A stretch of 64,000 nt of DNA. Origin: Bacillus sp. CH140a_4T. GTDB taxonomy: Bacteria > Bacillota > Bacilli > Bacillales > Bacillaceae_G. How positions within the stretch are numbered: position 1 is the stretch's first letter; each line of letters begins with the position of its first letter. This document shows, piece after piece, positions 24,800 to 32,991 of the stretch. A program made the position numbers and the translations under genes. The notes beneath the pieces are model-generated. The model had not been told where the DNA came from. It did no database searches and saw nothing but the letters and a program-made list of their open reading frames with translations. The stretch spans positions 1-64,000 of the forward strand of contig NZ_WBPF01000005.1 of the NCBI RefSeq assembly GCF_008923725.1, in the 5' to 3' direction.

Positions 24800-25860
24800 A
24801 AAAGACATTGAAACATATTACCTCGTTTCTTATGATTCTAGTGCTTACTAGTTCTTTTGCTACAAGTGCTTTTGCTGATAGAACACTTATTATTCCTGAT
24901 TTACCTAAACAACCATACCGTAATGGTGTAGGTGCTTATGAGGGCGTTGTAGCACATTCTACAGCAACTCCAGAAGCGCCAGCTATCAATATTCAAAAAT
25001 ATGAGTCTCGTACATGGCGTTCAGCGTTCATACATTATGCAGTTGATTGGAATGAAACAATCCAAATTGCTGATACGAAATACATTGCTTATGGTGCTGG
25101 ACCAGGGGCAAATAAACGATTTGTTCATGTAGAATTATGCGAAACAAAGGATTATGAGAAATTCAAACGCAGCTATGATAAATACATTAAGTTATTAGCT
25201 AAAATTCTTCGTGACCGTGGATTATCTGTAGAAAAAGGATTATGGACTCACTATGATGTTACAAAGTATCTTGGTAGTACAGATCATGAAGATCCACTTG
25301 ATTACTTACGTAGTCATGGCGTTTCAGAAGCTCAATTTAGAGCAGATGTACAACGAGCATACAATAATTCTAGTGCAGATGTTTCTGTCCCTGAGAAGCC
25401 ATCTAAACCAGCAGAAGTTCCAACAGCTGTAACAGACGGAATTGCTTATATTGAAGGCTATAAAGTTAATTTACGTAAAGGACCAGGTACAAGCTATACT
25501 AAGATTCGTCAGCTAAATAAACCAGAATCTTATGTTGTATGGGCTGAAAAGGATGGCTGGCTAAACCTTGGCGGTGAGCAATGGATTAAAAATGATCCAT
25601 CTTATGTGAAGTTTAGTAAGAAAAGCACGGTGGATTCTTCTATTGTAGGGAAGCGTGTTGGTTCAAAAGTTAACAATCTACGATTCTACAATGCTCCATC
25701 TTGGCAGGATAAAGATGTTGCGGGTTCTGTAGATGTAGGATTAGGTTTCACAATTGATACAAAAATACACGTCAATGGATCCCCGCAATTTAAAGTACAC
25801 AATAGCAAGGGGAAAACATACTATGTAACTGCAAATGAAGCCTATGTGTATGTGAAGTAA
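24796..25860 (+). CDS. Endolysin: N-acetylmuramoyl-L-alanine amidase with Sec signal and SH3 repeats
   Basis: 354 residues. Residues 1-28 form a classical signal peptide ('MKKTLKHITSFLMILVL' then Ala-Phe-Ala-Asp). The amidase-2 domain follows, with zinc ligands in 'VVAHSTATPE' and 'HEDPLDYL' and with 'FIHYAVDWN'. Two SH3b-like wall-binding domains end the protein, one at 'YKVNLRKGPGTSYTKI' (about residues 222-270) and one at about 290-354. Most phage amidases lack a signal peptide, so export here may be Sec-dependent rather than only through the holin. Confidence 0.9.
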   Translation: MKKTLKHITSFLMILVLTSSFATSAFADRTLIIPDLPKQPYRNGVGAYEGVVAHSTATPEAPAINIQKYESRTWRSAFIHYAVDWNETIQIADTKYIAYGAGPGANKRFVHVELCETKDYEKFKRSYDKYIKLLAKILRDRGLSVEKGLWTHYDVTKYLGSTDHEDPLDYLRSHGVSEAQFRADVQRAYNNSSADVSVPEKPSKPAEVPTAVTDGIAYIEGYKVNLRKGPGTSYTKIRQLNKPESYVVWAEKDGWLNLGGEQWIKNDPSYVKFSKKSTVDSSIVGKRVGSKVNNLRFYNAPSWQDKDVAGSVDVGLGFTIDTKIHVNGSPQFKVHNSKGKTYYVTANEAYVYVK

Positions 25861-25861
25861 G

Positions 25862-25892
25862 AAAAAAGCCGTCCTATGGGTGGCTTTTTTAG
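25862..25892. terminator. Bidirectional terminator between endolysin and YolD-like gene
   Basis: AAAAAAGCCGTCC and GGGTGGCTTTTTT pair around TAT, with T runs readable on both strands. It lies between convergent genes. Confidence 0.8.
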
Positions 25893-26197
25893 TTTATATT
25901 AACTAATTCATCAAATTTAAATTCCATATTTAGTCCAAATGCATCGGTACAATACACCGTTCTCGTCATCGGCTCGATATGTAAGACATTAATGTACATG
26001 TCATGAATTAAGCCATCACGGTAATAAGAAATCAATACCTCCTCTTTATTTTGTAATGATTGTACAAGGCCGATTTGTAGTTGTTCTTGCAAGTCCTCAG
26101 TCACAATTGGTTTAGGAACTTTATTTAAATCGTTAAGCATTTCATTAATTCCTATGAACTGTTCGGGGAGTGAAGCGAATGGTCTCCATTTTATCAA
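25889..26197 (-). CDS. YolD-like protein
   Basis: 102 residues on the minus strand. 'IKWRPFASLPEQF' near the start and 'EVLISYYRDGLIHDMYINV' in the middle are the YolD-family signature; such proteins are frequent on Bacillus prophages and SPbeta, sometimes linked to UV-damage polymerases. The only in-frame start is TTG 26197 without a good ribosome binding site; a strong AAGGAGG with ATGs lies about 70 bases upstream but in frames that stop, so the extreme N-terminus may be damaged. No partner polymerase gene is adjacent. Confidence 0.8.
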   Translation of the reverse strand: MIKWRPFASLPEQFIGINEMLNDLNKVPKPIVTEDLQEQLQIGLVQSLQNKEEVLISYYRDGLIHDMYINVLHIEPMTRTVYCTDAFGLNMEFKFDELVNIN

Positions 26198-26399
26198 GAC
26201 ATTTTTAAAATTATTGCAGCGATATTAATATCTCTATCTTTGTACATATATCTTCATACATAATCCTCCTTATAATAGATTTCTATTTTTTAAAATTTGA
26301 TAAGTGTTTATTATGTTTCGGCATTCTCGAAAAATATAGATACATAAGTAAGTTATTTTTAATATACTGGGATTTTATATGCAAACTTAAGTACCTTTA

Positions 26400-26455
26400 C
26401 AGTGATATTTAAATACAATGGTATGAGTAGTTACCATTGTATTTAAATATCACTG
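26400..26455. repeat. Perfect 24-bp inverted repeat
   Basis: Bases 26400-26423 are exactly complementary to 26432-26455 around an eight-base loop TGAGTAGT. There is no T run, so it is not an ordinary terminator. It lies in the roughly 300-base gap between the prophage end and the first sulfotransferase gene, about 40 bases before that start codon. Possible roles are operator, recombination relic or mRNA 5' structure. Confidence 0.85.
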
Positions 26456-26494
26456 CTAGTATGAAATATCATAATAACCAAGGAGGTTTGGCTA

Positions 26495-27283
26495 ATGAAG
26501 GGAAATATTAAAGAATTGATTGAATATGGCGAACGTATTCCACATTTTCATAAAGATTTCCCCATAATATTATTTTGGAGTCACAGAAGCGGTTGCACTT
26601 CCCTAGCGAATTGGTTTTTCTTCCAAATTGGGTTATATGAGGAAGCGATGAAATATGCACCGTTCATTCATTACTATGAATCTGAAATATACAAAAATAA
26701 AATTGATTACTACAAAGATTTAGAAATGCAACTCTTGAAACTAAGTAAGGATACGATAAAACTTGTACGCAACCCTTATAAAAGAGCTGTAAGCTCATTT
26801 TTAGTACTTTATGACAACCCTTACGCCTCGAAACAATGGGAACATATTAGAGAATATTTTTATAATGATAAAAATGATTCAAAAGGAATTTCATTTAAGC
26901 AATTTTTAAATTATGTAAAAGATATGGGTCCTAAGTCCAGTCAGTTAGATCAACATTTTTCACAGCAATACATTGAGGGGGAAGAAAAGATCATCAAACA
27001 AAATATAAAACTAGAGAATTTCAATACAATAATTCCTAAGTTGGAGAAAGAATATAGGTTACTTTCTTCTGATATATCACTCCTTACAAACTCCAATCAC
27101 CATAGGGCACATCAAATGATTTATAAAGGAAACTATGTAGATGATGATATTACAAACCCACACTTTCCTTCATTATCAACCTATCGAAGTTTTTATGATG
27201 AAGAAGCTCTAAACCTTGTTTCAAAAATATTTACTGACGATTTTGAAGCATATGGATATAAGAAGAATGAAATTAATTTTTAA
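26495..27283 (+). CDS. PAPS-dependent sulfotransferase-like protein (paralogue A)
   Basis: 262 residues, ATG 26495 with AAGGAGG eight to nine bases upstream. 'LFWSHRSGCTSLANW' (residues 26-40) is the 5'-phosphosulfate-binding loop, and 'LVRNPYKRAVSSF' (about 90-102) has Arg and Ser eight residues apart, as in the 3'-phosphate-binding site of sulfotransferases. The family moves sulfate from PAPS to a hydroxyl or amine. No signal peptide or membrane helix is seen, so it is probably cytosolic. The acceptor is unknown. A close paralogue lies at 28185; between them is a TauE/SafE permease. Confidence 0.8.
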   Translation: MKGNIKELIEYGERIPHFHKDFPIILFWSHRSGCTSLANWFFFQIGLYEEAMKYAPFIHYYESEIYKNKIDYYKDLEMQLLKLSKDTIKLVRNPYKRAVSSFLVLYDNPYASKQWEHIREYFYNDKNDSKGISFKQFLNYVKDMGPKSSQLDQHFSQQYIEGEEKIIKQNIKLENFNTIIPKLEKEYRLLSSDISLLTNSNHHRAHQMIYKGNYVDDDITNPHFPSLSTYRSFYDEEALNLVSKIFTDDFEAYGYKKNEINF

Positions 27284-27369
27284 CTGATGTACCTATACCC
27301 GACTATGCATTGAGTCTCTTTAAAACGACAACCACTATTAAAAGCCAGTGGTATGGAAGGGGAATTATA

Positions 27370-28143
27370 ATGAGTATTTCTATTATAATGATGGGTTTCA
27401 TCATAGGGGGATTGGTTGGAGTAACAGGGATAGGTGGGGCCGCATTACTGACTCCACTTCTTCTAACACTAGGTATAAGTCCTTCTGTAGCTGTTGGAAC
27501 TGATTTAGTATATAACTCTATTACTAAAATGTTTGGAATATCCCAACATTTGAAACAGAAGACTATCAATTTTAGATTAGTAAAATATCTAGCTATTGGA
27601 AGTATACCCAGTGCAATTATCGCAGTAGTAACACTTCATTTCTTACCGATTTTTTACTATAGCCGAGAGGGAATTATAAAGTATATATTAGGATATGTTT
27701 TAATCCTTGCAGCAATTTCTATTTTAATAAAAACATTCTTCTATAATGGATCTACACAAAATTATTTTCAAAAACAGACTATGACACAAAAAAAGAGCCT
27801 AACAATTATTATTGGTGCAATACTCGGTTTTATCGTGGGACTTACTTCTGTTGGCTCAGGCTCTTTATTCGCTATTGCAATGATATATTTATATCGACTG
27901 AAACCATCCGAATTAGTAGGCACGGATATTACACATGCGTTTTTATTAGTTACGGTTGCAAGCATACTAAATATGAATTTAGGAAACGTAGATTATCTCT
28001 TATTAATTCACCTTATCATTGGTTCTATCCCAGGTGTCATACTTGGTAGTAAATTCTCCACTAAGATCCCCGTTAAACCTCTTCAAATATTTTTAGCTAT
28101 CATTATTGGTGTTAGCGGACTAAAGTTAGTCATCACTTATTAA
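27370..28143 (+). CDS. TauE/SafE-family permease
   Basis: 257 residues from ATG 27370 (AAGGGG upstream). About eight membrane helices in two halves, each half with the family's Gly-rich motif: 'IGGLVGVTGIGGAALLTPLL' and 'ILGFIVGLTSVGSGSLFAIA', and each with 'VGTDL/VGTDI'. TauE/SafE proteins export sulfite, sulfoacetate or other organosulfur anions. Lying between two sulfotransferase genes on the same strand, it probably moves a sulfur compound related to their reaction; direction and substrate are not determinable here. Confidence 0.85.
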   Translation: MSISIIMMGFIIGGLVGVTGIGGAALLTPLLLTLGISPSVAVGTDLVYNSITKMFGISQHLKQKTINFRLVKYLAIGSIPSAIIAVVTLHFLPIFYYSREGIIKYILGYVLILAAISILIKTFFYNGSTQNYFQKQTMTQKKSLTIIIGAILGFIVGLTSVGSGSLFAIAMIYLYRLKPSELVGTDITHAFLLVTVASILNMNLGNVDYLLLIHLIIGSIPGVILGSKFSTKIPVKPLQIFLAIIIGVSGLKLVITY

Positions 28144-28184
28144 AAATATTTTATGTTTTTGCGATATAAGAATGGAGGTTCAAA

Positions 28185-28976
28185 ATGAATCATACAGAAC
28201 TATATAATTTTATAATCAAGCAAGGGCGTGTACCTCATTTTCATAAAGATTTTCCCCTAATCTTATTTTGGAGTCAAAAAAGTGGTTGTACCTCACTAGC
28301 GCACTGGTTTTTTTATCAAATTAATTTATTTAAAGAAGCAATAAAATACAACTCATTCATTCATAACTATGAGCAAGAAGTATATAAGAACTCTACACAT
28401 TATTTAATCCGATTAGCTAATGGATTACAAACTAAGGAGCAAAATACGTACAAACTAGTAAGAAATCCTTATAGAAGAGCAGTAAGTTCTTTTATTGCTC
28501 TGATTCCACCACCAAATGTTGAGAATCCTGCATGGAAGCCCATTCGATTATTCCTGTATGGTGACGAAACCTGCAATAAGCCGATTTCATTTAAGTTATT
28601 TCTATATTATTTAAAAGCACAAATGACCCAATTAGATCAAATAGATCCTCACTTTACCCAACAATACATACAAGGGGAAGAGGAATTTGTTACAAACTAT
28701 ATTTATCTAGAAAATTTCAACACAGAGATTTCAAAACTAGAAGAGGAATATAAATTGAAAAAATCACCATTAGATCTATTATCAAAATCTTGGCATTATC
28801 AAGGTAGTAAGATGATTTACAAAGGGGTTTATGCAGAAGCTGATATTACCAAGCCTCTTTTTCCACGATTACCTATTTATGATAGTTTTTATGACGCAGA
28901 AACTATTCAGTTGGTTCAAGAGGTATTTGAAAAGGATTTTAAGATGTATCATTATGATTTAAATTCTTTTTCTTAA
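28185..28976 (+). CDS. PAPS-dependent sulfotransferase-like protein (paralogue B)
   Basis: 263 residues, ATG 28185 with TGGAGG upstream. It shares the whole layout with paralogue A: 'GRVPHFHKDFPLILFWSQK' then 'SGCTSLAHW', 'KLVRNPYRRAVSSFIAL', and 'QQYIQGEEEFV' with a near-identical C-terminal 'RLPIYDSFYDAETIQLVQEV'. Both cofactor motifs are intact. The spread of substitutions indicates an old duplication rather than a recent copy. Retention of both suggests different acceptors or a heteromer. Confidence 0.8.
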   Translation: MNHTELYNFIIKQGRVPHFHKDFPLILFWSQKSGCTSLAHWFFYQINLFKEAIKYNSFIHNYEQEVYKNSTHYLIRLANGLQTKEQNTYKLVRNPYRRAVSSFIALIPPPNVENPAWKPIRLFLYGDETCNKPISFKLFLYYLKAQMTQLDQIDPHFTQQYIQGEEEFVTNYIYLENFNTEISKLEEEYKLKKSPLDLLSKSWHYQGSKMIYKGVYAEADITKPLFPRLPIYDSFYDAETIQLVQEVFEKDFKMYHYDLNSFS

Positions 28977-29034
28977 AATAAAAGTGTGCCACGCCTCTGA
29001 TTCTATTAAGTGTGTTTTGTTAAAATAGATAAAA

Positions 29035-29076
29035 TAAAAAAGTGCTAACAAGTTTGCAAACGAACTTGCTAACACA
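29035..29076 (-). terminator. Minus-strand intrinsic terminator without an obvious gene
   Basis: Read on the minus strand, GTGTTAGCAAGTT pairs with AACTTGTTAGCAC (two G-U pairs), followed by TTTTTTATTTTAT. On the plus strand the same positions give A-C mismatches, so the minus orientation is the functional one. Nothing on the minus strand upstream of it is a convincing gene; the stretch 28977-29207 otherwise shows nothing recognisable. Confidence 0.6.
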
Positions 29077-29207
29077 TATACAAAATAGACATAATTTATC
29101 GCTGATATGACGTCTTTGAAAATAGCTTTAATCAGTTAAATGACACTTATACGAAATGCTCATAAAAATAGTCTTAATATCAAGAATATAACCATCCAGA
29201 TATTCCT

Positions 29208-30920
29208 TTGCTTTTAAGACGAAAACGAGGCATGATTTTAATTTCTACTCCAGAATTTGCATCAAATAATAAAAAAACTCGGTTTGTAAAGCTAAAAGTG
29301 CAACAAGCAACAAACGGTATAAAGTGGATTAAGATATTTAGAAATTTAAAAGATGATTTTCATATAGGTGGAGAAGTTGATTTGGAGCATATTCTTCAAT
29401 ATCCGAAAGATTATATGCTGGGAGAAAATCTTAGGGTGTTACTTCCATATAACGAGAGAATATATAAAGTTCAAGGTACTAAAATAAAACCTGGTATAAA
29501 AGTAAAGGAAAGAGCGTATTTATTTAAAGGGTTTCAGCAAAAATTCTCTTATTTCAGATTACTACCGGAATGTAAAAAGGTAGTCACAAATAATGAAAAT
29601 GAATTATTCCCTTTAATTGCACCAAAAGGATTAGAGACTATAACGTTAGAAATATGGTCTGAAAAAATATCGTTGGAAGTTGAACAAGCGTTATTTGAAA
29701 GGGAAATTGTGTTAGCTCAAATCGGTGAGTCATTATATGTATTAAATGCAGATTCTCCAGTATTGTTAAAAATAGTAAGATATAATATTGAAAAAGTATT
29801 GCAAAATCCATATAAAATGCAATATTGCCAGAAATATAAAACAAATTTAGTAGAGGATGTTATGAAAGCGGTTTATGCTACTGCAGGTGAGCGCAATGAT
29901 GCAACATTAGCGTTAATCGCAATGAAAAATTGTGATGGCCGTGAAAAAATTGATCCGAAGCAAATTGTTAGAGAAGGGTTTGCACGAACAAACCGTATTT
30001 CAGCATTTATTAATTTATTTATAGGCCAAAGTGTATCTCGTAAAACAATTATAAATTGTATTTTTAGTTTATTAGAACAAAAAGGATTTTTAAAACGTAA
30101 TTGGAATAAGATAAATTTACCTTGTACATATGTTAATTTATCAATTGAACGAATCTCGAAATTTGATTTCTTACCTATTTTTTCACAAATAAAAGGAAAA
30201 GAAATTTCATATAAATTATATGGGAATACAGATTGGCAAACGATTGATCGTTTAATATTACATGTAAATAAACATAATACCTTTTTACCACAGCCTTCAA
30301 AAAGAAATGATATGGGAATTCAATTTAAACAATTTGTTTCTGAAACATTAACAGGAATTTTACAACATGCAAAAGAACAAAATGAGCAAGTATATTTCAT
30401 TATAGATGCGAATGTAAGAAAACATTGGATAAAAGAGTTAGTAAATAAAAAAATTGATGTAGATACTTTTCCGGAGATTGTTCCAGATATGCTAAAGGTT
30501 CCAAACTTAAATATTATAAGAATAAATACAGCTTTTGATGTACCAAAATACGGTGTGATAGAATCTGATGACGTACTGGATAGTACGGGTTTATATATAG
30601 ATCAAAAAGGAATGTATTATAGCACTGGTGAGTATTCATTTAATGATAGTGAAACATTGCATCGGTACATACTTGAAATATTACCGTTAGGTGTAAAAGT
30701 TGCAGAAAGGAATTATATTGCCAAAATGATACATTATATGTGCTGTAATACAAGTATGCTTTTGGAAAAGGATGTACACATGCCGTATTCCATGCATATG
30801 GCGAAAGTAATAAAAGGCTATATGACGGATATAGATGTAAGAGAGTTTAAAGAGTTTGATGATGAACTGGATGTAGATATAATAAAGATAGAAAAGAAAG
30901 ATTCAATTATTCTGCTGTAA
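29208..30920 (+). CDS. pPIWI_RE-like protein (MID and RNase H-like part), possibly N-terminally truncated
   Basis: 562-570 residues (TTG 29208 or ATG 29232; neither has a strong ribosome binding site). 'IVREGFARTNRISAFINLF' (about residues 253-271) looks like the MID-region motif, and the C-terminal 190 residues show the RNase H-like pattern: 'VYFIIDANVRKHWIKEL', 'STGLYIDQKGMYY' and a closing 'MPYSMHMAKVIKGYM'. These match my recollection of pPIWI_RE, a bacterial PIWI-like family usually near 800-1,000 residues and encoded with a REase and a DinG-type helicase. Neither partner is present. The reading frame upstream of 29208 stays open only to a nearby TAA. Confidence 0.55.
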   Translation: MLLRRKRGMILISTPEFASNNKKTRFVKLKVQQATNGIKWIKIFRNLKDDFHIGGEVDLEHILQYPKDYMLGENLRVLLPYNERIYKVQGTKIKPGIKVKERAYLFKGFQQKFSYFRLLPECKKVVTNNENELFPLIAPKGLETITLEIWSEKISLEVEQALFEREIVLAQIGESLYVLNADSPVLLKIVRYNIEKVLQNPYKMQYCQKYKTNLVEDVMKAVYATAGERNDATLALIAMKNCDGREKIDPKQIVREGFARTNRISAFINLFIGQSVSRKTIINCIFSLLEQKGFLKRNWNKINLPCTYVNLSIERISKFDFLPIFSQIKGKEISYKLYGNTDWQTIDRLILHVNKHNTFLPQPSKRNDMGIQFKQFVSETLTGILQHAKEQNEQVYFIIDANVRKHWIKELVNKKIDVDTFPEIVPDMLKVPNLNIIRINTAFDVPKYGVIESDDVLDSTGLYIDQKGMYYSTGEYSFNDSETLHRYILEILPLGVKVAERNYIAKMIHYMCCNTSMLLEKDVHMPYSMHMAKVIKGYMTDIDVREFKEFDDELDVDIIKIEKKDSIILL

Positions 30921-30930
30921 ATAAATAATA

Positions 30931-30975
30931 GACAAATCCTGCTCATTATATCGGTCAGGATTTGTCATTTTTTCA
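30931..30975 (+). terminator. Intrinsic terminator after the pPIWI-like gene
   Basis: GACAAATCCTG (30931-30941) pairs perfectly with CAGGATTTGTC (30956-30966), followed by ATTTTTT. Confidence 0.85.
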
Positions 30976-31129
30976 TGTAAATAAGGATATCCTTTGTCAT
31001 GTATCTTCTCTTTTATGTATTTACTTTATTTGCGTACAGGATTAAGATGTTTTTTAGAAATAAAAAACTGCATCATTTAAGAAAGCTATATGAATTGATT
31101 CAAAAGTAATTTGAAAGGAATGAGGAATT

Positions 31130-31900
31130 GTGAAGAAATTAGATGTGCTATTAATGCTATTGAGCGGCCTCTTTCCAGTTGCAGGAATGATGAAGCAAAT
31201 CCCACTAGAACAATCTTTATATATTGGAGGCCTTTTATTTTTTACTAGTTTCGGTAGTTATTTTGCGAAAAAAATATATTCACGTATATGTAGTTGGATA
31301 GCATATGCACCATTTATAACACTCCTGTTAGTCATTTGGCATCAAGATATTTCAATAAATTCAATAATAACGAATGCGAAAATTGCCGCATGTGTCGCTT
31401 TAATTCCGTGTCTATTCCGTTTTCGTACATATGGACTTACTTTCGGTTTAGTCTCATTATGGGGCGCTTTACTTTGGGATATAAAAGAAGTACAGTCGTT
31501 AGTCATACTTGAACGTATGTCGAGTTTAATGATAAGCAATTTTAAATACCTCATGCTTTTAGTTGGCGGGCTTATATTAGGTGGATTAATCGCCATGTTA
31601 TTACACCGTAAAGAGGAAAATAATAAAGAAAATATAAATCTATTTCAACAAAAAAAGAAACGAAAAAAGCTATCATTTAAGTTTCCACTTCCAAGATTAC
31701 CGAAATTAAAGATAAAATTATTTAAGTTTGGTGGAAAAGTATCAAAACGAAAAACGCCAGAAAAAATACGTGAGCATAATTACGAAGAACCAGCTCCAGC
31801 TGCAACATATGAAATGAGAGAGCAAATAGATCAATATGAAGAAGGTACTGCTCAAGGACAAACGAGGATGGAACGTCGTAGAAATAGGTATAATGCGTGA
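31130..31900 (+). CDS. Membrane protein with basic cytoplasmic tail
   Basis: 256 residues from GTG 31130 (AATGAGGA upstream). Six hydrophobic segments lie between residues 5 and 160; from about 162 on the protein is cytoplasmic and strongly basic ('QQKKKRKKLSFKFPL', 'KLKIKLFKFGGKVSKRK'), ending in an acidic Gln/Glu patch and an Arg-rich tip. The positively charged tail could bind membrane phospholipid or nucleic acid. No family recognised. A perfect hairpin follows the stop. Confidence 0.65.
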   Translation: MKKLDVLLMLLSGLFPVAGMMKQIPLEQSLYIGGLLFFTSFGSYFAKKIYSRICSWIAYAPFITLLLVIWHQDISINSIITNAKIAACVALIPCLFRFRTYGLTFGLVSLWGALLWDIKEVQSLVILERMSSLMISNFKYLMLLVGGLILGGLIAMLLHRKEENNKENINLFQQKKKRKKLSFKFPLPRLPKLKIKLFKFGGKVSKRKTPEKIREHNYEEPAPAATYEMREQIDQYEEGTAQGQTRMERRRNRYNA

Positions 31901-31910
31901 TAAAGTGAAA

Positions 31911-31964
31911 AACCCCTTAATGATTAATCAATTTTATGAAAAATCATTAAGGGGTTATTATGTT
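31911..31964 (+). terminator. Terminator-like hairpin
   Basis: AACCCCTTAATGATT pairs with AATCATTAAGGGGTT, followed by ATTATGTTATT, only moderately T-rich. Confidence 0.6.
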
Positions 31965-32042
31965 ATTAAATATAGATTGCTAAGGTGGAATTTATAGCAT
32001 AATGTAAAGGTGAAGACTTAAATAAAATAATAGGAGGACAAA

Positions 32043-32459
32043 ATGCTTATTATTACATACATTTCGGTCTGTATATTATTTTTAGTTAGCTTTTTACATG
32101 TTTACTGGGCTTTCGGAGGTAAGTGGGCGACAAATAGTGTCATTCCAACAAAAGCTGGAGAAAAGGCGTTTACACCAGGTATAGGGATGACATTGTTCAT
32201 TGCGCTATTACTAAGTATGGCAGCGATAATTTTATTACAACAAACAAATATTGTTCATTTTGCATTTCCTAATATTATTGTTCAAATGGGGTCCTGGGTT
32301 TGTATGATTGTGTTTTTCATAAGAGTAATTGGTGAGTTTCATTATTTTGGTATTTTTAAACGCGAAAAAGATACGTATTTTGCTAGGATGGATACTGTTT
32401 TATTTATACCGCTTTGTGCATTTCTATCTTTATCATTTTTACTCGCAATTATAATGTGA
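32043..32459 (+). CDS. DUF3995-family membrane protein
   Basis: 138 residues, ATG 32043 behind ATAGGAGG. Four membrane helices. 'FLHVYWAFGGKWATNSVIPTK' spans the loop typical of DUF3995 and 'FGIFKREKDTYFARMDTVLF' the next conserved stretch. The biochemical role of this family is not known to me. The gene stands alone. Confidence 0.8.
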   Translation: MLIITYISVCILFLVSFLHVYWAFGGKWATNSVIPTKAGEKAFTPGIGMTLFIALLLSMAAIILLQQTNIVHFAFPNIIVQMGSWVCMIVFFIRVIGEFHYFGIFKREKDTYFARMDTVLFIPLCAFLSLSFLLAIIM

Positions 32460-32600
32460 ATAAAAAAATAGTAGCTGCTTTTTTCATATTAAATATAAAC
32501 GTAAACTGGCAAGTGTAAAAGTGAAAAATCTAGTAGTAAATAAAAAGGATGTAAGCGCCTTTTTATCGAATTATAGATTATTATGAAAGGCGGGTGCACG

Positions 32601-32804
32601 ATGAAGTATGTAAAAGTCAGTATGAACGGCGGAAGTGAACATAAATTCTCAATGACTTTAGATCGGTTTGAAGAACTTATTACTACAGAGAATGGGCTAT
32701 TAGAAAATAAATTAGTTAGTATTGAAAATGTAATGATTAATCCTACTAATATATCTTCTGTAGTTGAAAAAATTGGTGTACCAGCAAAGTTTATGGAAGT
32801 TTAA
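32601..32804 (+). CDS. Small hypothetical protein
   Basis: 67 residues. ATG 32601 is preferred over an in-frame ATG at 32583, because AAAGGCGGGTG lies between them at the proper distance. The protein has alternating strand and helix character ('KYVKVSMNGG', 'IENVMINPTNISSV') and no Cys. No family is recognised, though it resembles small cytosolic Bacillus proteins of unknown role. A hairpin terminator follows at 32816. Confidence 0.55.
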   Translation: MKYVKVSMNGGSEHKFSMTLDRFEELITTENGLLENKLVSIENVMINPTNISSVVEKIGVPAKFMEV

Positions 32805-32815
32805 AAATCGGTACA

Positions 32816-32843
32816 AAAAAACATCCACGGAGGATGTTTTTTT
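32816..32843. terminator. Bidirectional intrinsic terminator
   Basis: ACATCC pairs with GGATGT with A and T runs on the two sides, giving a terminator on either strand. Confidence 0.8.
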
Positions 32844-32991
32844 GTATAAATATGTTAATTGTACAATGAATTTATGAGGAGAATTTAATGTGATACTTCG
32901 TACATGCACAAAAAATAAGTACAAGCATATATTAGATAGTGGGACAAGACCTTCGTGTCCTACTTAATACTCAGAAAAACCTCTATCACAT

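Larger units (their letters stand above)
2750..26230 (+). mobile_element. Prophage region, late (packaging, structure, lysis) module of an HK97-type siphophage
   Basis: Continuous plus-strand phage genes in standard siphophage order: ArpU-like regulator, short recombinase, HNH, small and large terminase, portal, ClpP-like protease, major capsid, connector set, tail tube, tail chaperones, tape measure, distal tail, tail fibre, XhlA, holin, amidase. Boundaries are approximate: the left edge is put before the first small basic ORF, the right edge after the YolD-like gene. No repressor, excisionase, replication or large integrase gene is present in the window, and no attL/attR pair was recognised. 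Confidence 0.85.

Noticed and set aside
26495-28976. Sulfotransferase cassette considered as a composite transposon
   Set aside because: The flanking paralogues are enzymes with intact catalytic motifs, not transposases, and no terminal inverted repeats were found.
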